Part shown: in pieces, positions 8,876 through 14,274 of the stretch
Layout: every line of letters starts with the position of its first letter
How positions within the stretch are numbered: position 1 is the first letter of the stretch
Assembly: GCA_937924855.1 (NCBI GenBank)
Contig: CALEYQ010000049.1
Location: forward strand, 1-42,302
Source of the DNA: an uncultured Bacteroidota bacterium
GTDB taxonomy: Bacteria > Bacteroidota > Bacteroidia > JADZBD01
Reading direction: 5' to 3'
DNA: 42,302 nt
Translations under genes and position numbers: made by a program
The notes under the pieces: model-generated
Told to the model about the DNA's origin: nothing
Databases searched by the model: none
Seen by the model: the letters and a program-made list of their open reading frames with translations, nothing else

Positions 8876-9748
8876 CTATATATCAAAGCTGTGTTTTGCC
8901 AAAAGTATGCCCCCGTCGATGTAAATGCCAACATAATACCTGCCTTTGGGCCAGCCTTCTACCCGCACCTTCAATTGGAAATTTTGTTCTCCGGGGCCCT
9001 GCCCAACACTTTGAACCAGTCCCTTCATTATTTTTCCCTGGGCATTTCTTACATTTATGCTTACCACGGCATTGTTCTTCAGGTAATAGGAAAGCGATCC
9101 GGTAATAAACTCCGCTTTTCCTGAAAAGGGTATTTCCCCTCCCGGCAAATACGAAAGGTAATACCAGGGGATTTCAATGTTCTTCAATTTGGCAAGAAAT
9201 CTTCGCAATGAATCCGTAGAGCCCGCATCTTTTCCGATTACTCCTGCAATCTGATGGTCATTGCTGATGCTCCATATGGCACTTTGAATGGCTGAAGGAT
9301 CGAATTTTCCGGCGGCAATAAACTCACAGAGCTGTAGTAAATGTCCTTCTTCTTTGAATCCGCCTTCGTATTTCAATTCGGCACGGGGAGCCTTGTCGGT
9401 AGCCTCGCAGCAATAACCGCGAATTTTAGACACAAGGGGCTTTCCTCCTTTGGTTTTAATTTTAAGATCTCCGGCAAAAATCAAATCCTGATGCGAAGAG
9501 TCCGTTGCAATAAATCTGTGACCCGCAGGCAGATGAATATTTTCGGGGCAGCCCGCCAGAGGGGTTATTTTAAGTATTAGGTTGGAGTCCTGCAATCCTC
9601 CGGTTGAAACCACTTCTGTTTGAATGAGATTATTATTCAGGGCTTCCCCGAACTCCATCTCAGCCATGCCTTTTGTTTCCTGTTTGAACCGGAATGAAAA
9701 AAACAGAAGCAGGGATAATGAAAATAAAATTCCAAGGGTTCTCATCAT
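8876..9748 (-). CDS. Secreted protein with C-terminal FlgD/T9SS-like beta domain
   Basis: A 290-residue exported protein of unknown function. It starts MMRTLGILFSLSLLLFFSF, an uncleaved anchor or signal peptide. The middle (about 60-190) has a mostly beta region with three cysteines close together (GYCC and LLQLCEF), followed by AIQSAIWSISND, a pattern seen in several uncharacterised secreted proteins. The last 75 residues (AEFITGSLSYYLKNNAVV... to KGRYYVGIYIDGG) have the strand pattern of the FlgD immunoglobulin-like fold. That fold is also used by type A sorting domains of type IX secretion cargo. PorT is encoded in this window, so export by T9SS is conceivable, but the tail is not a convincing sorting signal. 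Confidence 0.7.
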   Translation of the reverse strand: MMRTLGILFSLSLLLFFSFRFKQETKGMAEMEFGEALNNNLIQTEVVSTGGLQDSNLILKITPLAGCPENIHLPAGHRFIATDSSHQDLIFAGDLKIKTKGGKPLVSKIRGYCCEATDKAPRAELKYEGGFKEEGHLLQLCEFIAAGKFDPSAIQSAIWSISNDHQIAGVIGKDAGSTDSLRRFLAKLKNIEIPWYYLSYLPGGEIPFSGKAEFITGSLSYYLKNNAVVSINVRNAQGKIMKGLVQSVGQGPGEQNFQLKVRVEGWPKGRYYVGIYIDGGILLAKHSFDI

Positions 9749-9775
9749 GCTTTGTACGGGTTCTTACCCTAAAAG

Positions 9776-10567
9776 TTATTCCACCTTTTGACTTCTTTTA
9801 TGCATACGCCAGGAAATTCCGGTGCTTATGAACCAGTCCTGAACTCCACGGTTCATACCGTATCCTCCAAAAAGATCAAACTGAAGATCGGAATTGGCCA
9901 GGAATGAAAAGCCCGTGTCAAACAATACGGTAGCATCGGGCAGAATGGCACCGTAGGCCTCGGCGAATATTCCGATTTTTTCGGTCAGGCTTAAACCGTA
10001 GTTCAGTACATAATTGGCAATCAGCCTTCCCCCTCCGTAAGAAAAAATATAATTGGTACTTAATCCTGATTTCTCCCCGATTTTGTTTCCGGTTGCAACA
10101 ATAACAACAGGTGTGAAATTATTGGTTTGGTATTCTTCGCTTCCCCAGGGCGTTCGTACCCTGGCCTGAATACTCAGTGAAGGACGAATTCCTTTATTGT
10201 CCATCAAATGAATCCTGCCACCAATTTGCAGGTTTGAAAATCCTGAAAATGTGAAGGTGGTGTCGCTAAACTTTATTTTATCATTTCTGTAATCAGTAAC
10301 CGTACTTATTTCAACAGTTTCAGTCAGCCCAAAGCGAAAAACATGATTTGTGACCATGGATTTTAATAAAAACCCCTTGCTGGTTTCATAATAGTCAATC
10401 CCCTGCTGGGCCTGAAATACATTTTTTCCGACGGTAAAAGGTCCAATGGCTTGCCCGGGACGACCGGTTCTTATGGTTTCTCCAAACTGGGCAGGAAGGA
10501 GTAGGGGTAAAGGCCAGGCAAGGGAAAAAAGAAGGAGTGTTTTAGGAACCGGAAAAATTCTTTGCAT
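9776..10567 (-). CDS. Outer-membrane beta-barrel, MetA-pathway transporter-like
   Basis: A 263-residue protein with a signal peptide (about residues 1-26, ending LLPAQFG) and then alternating amphipathic strands to a C-terminal barrel. The segment GPFTVGKNVFQAQQGIDYYE, followed by repeated strands and a final GISWRM strand, matches the family often labelled 'transporter, MetA pathway of phenol degradation' (PF13557). Those proteins are outer-membrane barrels, and the phenol link is mostly inherited annotation, so I would not assign a substrate. The gene overlaps the 3' end of arsC by 26 nt, which suggests translational coupling. A small stem (GGGT...ACCC) lies in the 27-nt gap downstream. Confidence 0.68.
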   Translation of the reverse strand: MQRIFPVPKTLLLFSLAWPLPLLLPAQFGETIRTGRPGQAIGPFTVGKNVFQAQQGIDYYETSKGFLLKSMVTNHVFRFGLTETVEISTVTDYRNDKIKFSDTTFTFSGFSNLQIGGRIHLMDNKGIRPSLSIQARVRTPWGSEEYQTNNFTPVVIVATGNKIGEKSGLSTNYIFSYGGGRLIANYVLNYGLSLTEKIGIFAEAYGAILPDATVLFDTGFSFLANSDLQFDLFGGYGMNRGVQDWFISTGISWRMHKRSQKVE

Positions 10568-10952
10568 ATAATTTAATGGTATCTCTCACGGCTCGGAACC
10601 CTTCCAGAATTTCACTTTCTGTACCGGAAAACCGGGCAGGATCGGGAAAGCTGTGATGAATTTTTTTTGCTTTTGAGGGAACCACAGGACAGGTTTCCTT
10701 TGCATGATCGCAAACGGTGAGCAAAATATCTGCGGTGTTGTAATCGATTTCTTCAATGGTTTTGGAGAATAGCATTGTTGTGTCGATGCCGTCTTCCTGT
10801 AATACCCGCAAGGCGGTAGGGTTGAGTCCGTGTTTTTCAATTCCTGCACTAAAGACTTCGATTGTAGTTCCGTGAAACTTTCTGAAATAGGCTTCAGCCA
10901 TCTGACTTCGGCAGCTGTTTCCGGTGCAGAGGATGAGCAGTTTTTTTTTCAT
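10542..10952 (-). CDS. arsC: Arsenate reductase ArsC, low-molecular-weight phosphatase type
   Basis: A 136-residue thiol enzyme that reduces arsenate to arsenite. The P-loop CTGNSCRSQMAE carries the nucleophile Cys9. The redox pair Cys81 and Cys88 in TVCDHAKETCPV matches the three-cysteine relay of the thioredoxin-coupled ArsC of Gram-positive bacteria. The HSFPDPA segment after the pair is also typical. The start ATG overlaps the ridA stop as ATGA, and the gene's 3' end overlaps the barrel gene. No arsenite pump, arsR or other ars gene is visible nearby, so arsenic resistance from this locus alone is uncertain. bshA in the same window makes a bacillithiol-dependent recycling route possible. 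Confidence 0.88.
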   Translation of the reverse strand: MKKKLLILCTGNSCRSQMAEAYFRKFHGTTIEVFSAGIEKHGLNPTALRVLQEDGIDTTMLFSKTIEEIDYNTADILLTVCDHAKETCPVVPSKAKKIHHSFPDPARFSGTESEILEGFRAVRDTIKLYAKNFSGS

Positions 10953-11329
10953 TCTTTCATGGCGACCATACTGATCTCTACATTCACACCCAGGGGCAGG
11001 CCTGAAACTTCCACGGTTTCCCGTGCCGGAAAATCACCCTTGAAGTAGGAACCGTACACCTCATTTACATTGGAAAAATTTCCCATATCGGTAAGGAAAA
11101 TGGTGGTTTTTACCACATGCGAGAAATCCATGCCGGCCTCGGTAAGGATGGCCTTCAGGTTTTCCATAACCTGCTTTGTCTCGGCCGGAATGTTTTCCAG
11201 AATCAAATTTCCGGTTTTAGGGTCTTTTCCAACTTGTCCGGAAATGAAAAGCATGCCGTTTTTGGAAACCCCGTGGCTATAAGGACCAATAGGGTCGGGG
11301 GCGTTGGGAGATTTAATGATCTTTTTCAT
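10949..11329 (-). CDS. ridA: RidA-family enamine/imine deaminase
   Basis: A 126-residue protein of the RidA/YjgF family, which hydrolyses reactive enamine and imine intermediates from PLP enzymes. Recognisable segments are SPNAPDPIGPYSHGV near the N-terminus, FISGQVGKDP, and the C-terminal GDFPARETVEVSGLPLGVNVEISMVA. This last holds the ligand-binding Arg and Glu of the family trimer. I chose the ATG at 11329, which leaves 4 nt after the upstream peptidase stop. A GTG 24 nt earlier would add eight unconserved residues and overlap that gene. The stop overlaps the arsC start as ATGA, so RidA and ArsC are probably translated together. Confidence 0.92.
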   Translation of the reverse strand: MKKIIKSPNAPDPIGPYSHGVSKNGMLFISGQVGKDPKTGNLILENIPAETKQVMENLKAILTEAGMDFSHVVKTTIFLTDMGNFSNVNEVYGSYFKGDFPARETVEVSGLPLGVNVEISMVAMKE

Positions 11330-11333
11330 AGCC

Positions 11334-12704
11334 TTAATGTAAGCCAAATTCACTGATTAAAAAAACCATCATGGCAAGAGCTGCGGCGCCCATTTCAAGT
11401 TCGCGTTGGTTAACCGCCTCCAGTTTGTCGATGGGGGTATGGTGATAATCGAAATAGCGCTGGGCATCGGGCAGGTAGCCCATGGTAAGGCAGCCCTGGT
11501 GTCGCAAGGGTCCCACATCTGCACCGCTTCCGCCAATTAAGAAAAGGTCCATGAGGTAGGGGGAAAAAAGTTCCCTCCATTTAAAAATTCTTTCGGTACG
11601 GGTGTCGAGGGTATCAAAAGAAAATCCTCTGGGGGTAAACCCTCCGCGGTCGGATTCAATGGCCACGAGGTGTTTTTCTTTTTTCAGGGCGGCAATTTCC
11701 GCATATTTCAATCCACCCCTGAGTCCGTTTTCTTCGTTCATGAATAAAACGGCGCGTATGGTTCTTTTGGGAACCAGACCGAGTTCTTTAAAAAGCCGGA
11801 GCACTTCGATAGATTGTACACAGCCGGCACCGTCGTCGTGAGCACCTTCACCCATATCCCAGCTGTCGAGGTGACCGCCTACCACAATAATTTCATCGGG
11901 GAATTCCCGTCCTTTAATTTCTCCGATAACATTGTAAGATTTGGCATCGGGCAGGGTTTTGCAAAACAGTTTCAGGTTGACTTTAAGTTTCGGATCCAGT
12001 TTCAGTTGGTAGCTGAGTTCGTTGGCGGCCAGGGTGCTTAGGGCGGCTCCGGGAATTTTGGGCAAAGATTCGTCGTAGCGCATGTTTCCGGTATGCGGGT
12101 TATCGTCGAGGGCGGTGGTCATGCTTCGTACGAGCATACCTACGGCACCGTATTTGGCAGCACGGGAGGCGCCGAGGGTTCTTTGGTCGACCGCTTTGGA
12201 ATAGGCTTCAAAGGTAGAGACCAGCGATTTATCGAAGGGGCGGTTATAGAAAACCAGTTTTCCTTTCAGGCCTTTTTCTCCGAGGCTGTCGAGCATTTCC
12301 CAGCGTTTTATTTCCACCACTTCCGCTTCAATCCCTTTGAGGGGTGTGGGAACCGAGCTTCCGAGGGCGCAGGCGTTAAGGCTTTTGGGTGCGGGAAGTT
12401 TTTTGGAGATCAGGGTACATTTTTCTTTTTCCCCTCTAACCCAAACGGGCACCATACATTCCTGGAGGTAAACCGTATCGAATTTATAGGATTTCATGAG
12501 TTGGAAGGCCCATTGTACGGCTTGTTCAGCCTGTGGTGATCCGCTGATGCGGTGGCCAATTTTTTTAGAAAGGAAAGTGAGGTTTTTATAGCATTCCCCG
12601 TCTTCCATGGCGGTTTTAAAAATTTTCCGCATGATAAGGCTGTCGGCTCTTTGAGCGGTAGCAGAGAAGCCCAGAATAAGGAAAAGGGGGAGGAGGATTT
12701 TCAT
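11334..12704 (-). CDS. Secreted M28-family zinc metallopeptidase
   Basis: A 456-residue exported peptidase of the M28 family (aminopeptidase or glutamate carboxypeptidase-like). The signal peptide is about residues 1-18 (MKILLPLFLILGFSATAQ). The di-zinc site is visible: GGHLDSWD near residue 276, DDGAG about 15 residues later, NEENG near 320 with the catalytic Glu, ESDRGG near 350, and a C-terminal YHHTPIDK histidine. The region between about 120 and 240 looks like the inserted PA domain of this family. The start is the ATG at 12704; an upstream TTG would only add two residues. It heads the minus-strand run that continues through ridA and arsC. Substrate specificity cannot be read from sequence. 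Confidence 0.88.
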   Translation of the reverse strand: MKILLPLFLILGFSATAQRADSLIMRKIFKTAMEDGECYKNLTFLSKKIGHRISGSPQAEQAVQWAFQLMKSYKFDTVYLQECMVPVWVRGEKEKCTLISKKLPAPKSLNACALGSSVPTPLKGIEAEVVEIKRWEMLDSLGEKGLKGKLVFYNRPFDKSLVSTFEAYSKAVDQRTLGASRAAKYGAVGMLVRSMTTALDDNPHTGNMRYDESLPKIPGAALSTLAANELSYQLKLDPKLKVNLKLFCKTLPDAKSYNVIGEIKGREFPDEIIVVGGHLDSWDMGEGAHDDGAGCVQSIEVLRLFKELGLVPKRTIRAVLFMNEENGLRGGLKYAEIAALKKEKHLVAIESDRGGFTPRGFSFDTLDTRTERIFKWRELFSPYLMDLFLIGGSGADVGPLRHQGCLTMGYLPDAQRYFDYHHTPIDKLEAVNQRELEMGAAALAMMVFLISEFGLH

Positions 12705-12710
12705 AATCAA

Positions 12711-12744
12711 TAAAGATAAGAAAAAAGGGGTTTTTGGAGGGCAA
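12711..12744 (-). promoter_or_regulatory. Candidate promoter for the M28 peptidase run
   Basis: On the minus strand TATCTTTA (12711-12718) matches the Bacteroidota -7 element TAnnTTTG at seven of eight positions and lies 6 nt before the ATG. A TTG at 12742-12744 is 23 nt upstream, at the far end of the usual -33 spacing. A TSS about 7 nt after the -7 box would leave almost no leader. Confidence 0.35.
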
Positions 12745-13116
12745 GTTTATCCGGCTTGTTTTCGCCGGTTTAAATGGGCAGGGGTGTCGAAATTACCCGC
12801 CGACCTGGCTCACGCAAGCCCTTTTGCGTAGGGAGGAGCTCCGTAGGAGCGAAGGAGGGGAGGCTGGTTTTGATTTGAATAGGGCAGGGTACCGTTGGCC
12901 ATCCAGCTAAATTACTTCAGAATTTTTCACCCTGAAATTCCGGTTTTAAAATAAACCTTGATTAACGGTTTAAAAACGTTTAATTACCGGCTACGGGTTT
13001 GTAAAATGCTAATTGGGTAGTGGGGAGGGCCGTGCACGCCCCCTTTTTTGGTTTGTTTCCTATAGCCCCATCTTTCACAAAGGGTTTGACTGTTCGTGAC
13101 TGACAAGTTCAAAGGT
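12711..13116. other. Gene-poor stretch (406 bp) next to higA
   Basis: No convincing gene on either strand. It holds a small inverted repeat ACGCAA...TTGCGT (12812-12829, 6-nt loop), a CCGGC...GCCGG stem (12751-12768), and a purine-rich patch around 12831-12865 containing the palindrome GGAGCTCC and two copies of a GTAGG(G)AG-like word. A GC-rich imperfect hairpin followed by six T (about 13028-13057) looks like a plus-strand terminator, but no plus-strand gene ends there. The stretch looks like decayed or foreign DNA bordering the higBA/Rhs patch. Confidence 0.5.
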
Positions 13117-13470
13117 TTAAGCCGCCTCAATCAGTTTTTCCATTTTTGCTTTTTTCGAGCCGGGTACTTTTGCTTTTCTAACCTCTTCACTGTATTTGAG
13201 TTTAAGGAGATCTATTTCGTATTTTATCTGAAGATTCATCCAGAATTCCGCCTTGACACCGAGAGCTACCTCGAGTTTGAGGGCAATAAGCGGAGTGAAT
13301 TTCCTGTGGCCATTAATAATAAGACTGACTTCAGATTTGCTAAGTCCCATTTTGTCTGCCAATTCCTGTTGGCTCATTTCACGGGCCTGAATTTCATCTT
13401 TTAGATGCTCTCCGGGGTGAAAAATGTCGCCAGGGATCATCTCATTAGCTGTCTTCTTTTCCTTACTCAT
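13117..13470 (-). CDS. higA: HigA-family antitoxin, HTH repressor
   Basis: A 117-residue antitoxin of the HigA/VapI type. The N-terminal FHPGEHLKDEI box is the family signature. The helix-turn-helix covers about residues 33-55 (SQQELADKMGLSKSEVSLII), followed by the conserved LEVALGVKAEFWMNLQ. The C-terminal 30 residues are rich in Lys and Glu, as expected for a segment that contacts the toxin. It is encoded after higB with an 8-nt overlap, the toxin-first order typical of higBA loci. HigA proteins normally bind the promoter ahead of higB; here a perfect inverted repeat lies there at 13795-13824. Confidence 0.9.
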   Translation of the reverse strand: MSKEKKTANEMIPGDIFHPGEHLKDEIQAREMSQQELADKMGLSKSEVSLIINGHRKFTPLIALKLEVALGVKAEFWMNLQIKYEIDLLKLKYSEEVRKAKVPGSKKAKMEKLIEAA

Positions 13471-13774
13471 AATGCTTTGATATATCTGTAATTAATACAA
13501 TCTTTATTTCTTTTTCACTCATCGGAATAAAAATTAATCTATATTGATCATTTAACCGAATTGAACATTCTCCTTTACGGTCTCCTTTTAAAAATTCGAA
13601 ATTTAAGCCTTTTAATCCCCTCAGGTCTTCAAATTTATCCTTCGCGATCAAAATGGCAACCTTCTTTTTGAACTGGGTAATAACTTCTGCGGGATAGGAT
13701 TGTTTTCCTCTTAATTCATTTAGCGGGGTTTCGTAAAGTTTTGCCAGTTTCTCATTATTAAACCGTACTACCAT
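13463..13774 (-). CDS. higB: HigB/RelE-superfamily toxin
   Basis: A 103-residue protein resembling HigB-type mRNA interferases, which cleave translated mRNA on the ribosome. The pattern fits the RelE/HigB fold: an N-terminal helical part (FNNEKLAKLYETPL), a helix (VITQFKKKVAIL), the LRGLKGLNFEFLKGDRKGE segment, then RLNDQYRLIFIP and IKIVLITDISKHYE. The basic residues in RLNDQYRL and the terminal His-Tyr are the usual active-site candidates. The length is normal for the family. The ATG at 13774 lies about 20 nt after the operator-promoter repeat. The order toxin then antitoxin, with 8 nt overlap, supports a working pair. Confidence 0.85.
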   Translation of the reverse strand: MVVRFNNEKLAKLYETPLNELRGKQSYPAEVITQFKKKVAILIAKDKFEDLRGLKGLNFEFLKGDRKGECSIRLNDQYRLIFIPMSEKEIKIVLITDISKHYE

Positions 13775-13794
13775 ATAGTATACGCAAATTTCTT

Positions 13795-13824
13795 AAAAAA
13801 GTTTACAAATATATAAACTTTTTT
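13795..13824 (-). promoter_or_regulatory. higBA promoter-operator (perfect 11-bp inverted repeat)
   Basis: AAAAAAGTTTA (13795-13805) and TAAACTTTTTT (13814-13824) form a perfect inverted repeat. The 8-nt spacer (13806-13813) reads TATATTTG on the minus strand, a full match to the -7 element TAnnTTTG. HigA binding here would cover the promoter of its own operon. The predicted TSS is near 13799, giving a leader of about 25 nt. No TTTG is present at the expected -33 position. Confidence 0.65.
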
Positions 13825-13851
13825 CGTGGATGGCAGTGTGAATTGTGGAAT

Positions 13852-14274
13852 TCAATTGAAATCCGGAAGCAGCCCTGTGGCTCGCTTCGCTTCGGTCAGG
13901 GTTTCGCTTTTTTTTCTTTGTTTTTTTGTGCTCAGACTTCCGAATGCATAATAATCCTGGGCGCTCAGCAAGTCTGCCATGAAGTAGTCAATTACCCCGT
14001 TCGAGCCTACATCAATCGGCTTCCTTTGATCGGAAACTACGGCTAAAACATTGCCCAAATGATTACTCATTTCATAGGATCTGTGTCCACAACTGTCGGT
14101 AAAAAACTGGGTGGGAGCGGTGGCGGTACTCATGTCAAGCTTGTTGTTTAACATTCCAACTCTGGCGCTACCGTAAATATACTGATTTTCTAAATATATT
14201 TTATCATTTCCTGAAACAACCAACTTTTCATAGGTAGCCAACACATTCCCCTGAGCATCACGGAATTTTCTCAA
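13852..14274 (-). pseudogene. Rhs/YD-repeat core fragment (decayed)
   Basis: The reading frame of about 140 codons encodes part of a Bacteroidota Rhs core: FRDAQGNVLATYEK near the start, then SYEMSNHLGNVLAVVSDQRK and SAQDYYAFGSL. Intact proteins continue after YYPFGM with more core and a variable toxin tip, and are usually well over 1000 residues. Here both ends are missing. The frame is closed by TAA just before the only possible start, a TTG that overlaps the lptD stop. After about position 13930 the sequence turns into an unrelated Lys/Ser/Thr-rich tail and stops. I read this as a remnant of a polymorphic-toxin gene and not as a working protein. Confidence 0.8.

Noticed and set aside
12093..12539. 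Plus-strand open frame of 148 codons inside the M28 peptidase gene
   Set aside because: Antisense to a clear zinc peptidase; rich in Phe and Gly because it mirrors Lys- and Pro-rich codons on the other strand. No start context.
13028..13057. GC-rich hairpin followed by six T as a terminator
   Set aside because: It points along the plus strand where no gene ends, the stem has a mismatch, and the minus-strand side has no U-tract.
13096..13404. Plus-strand open frame of 102 codons opposite higA
   Set aside because: It mirrors the helix-turn-helix antitoxin gene and has no start signal or recognisable domain.
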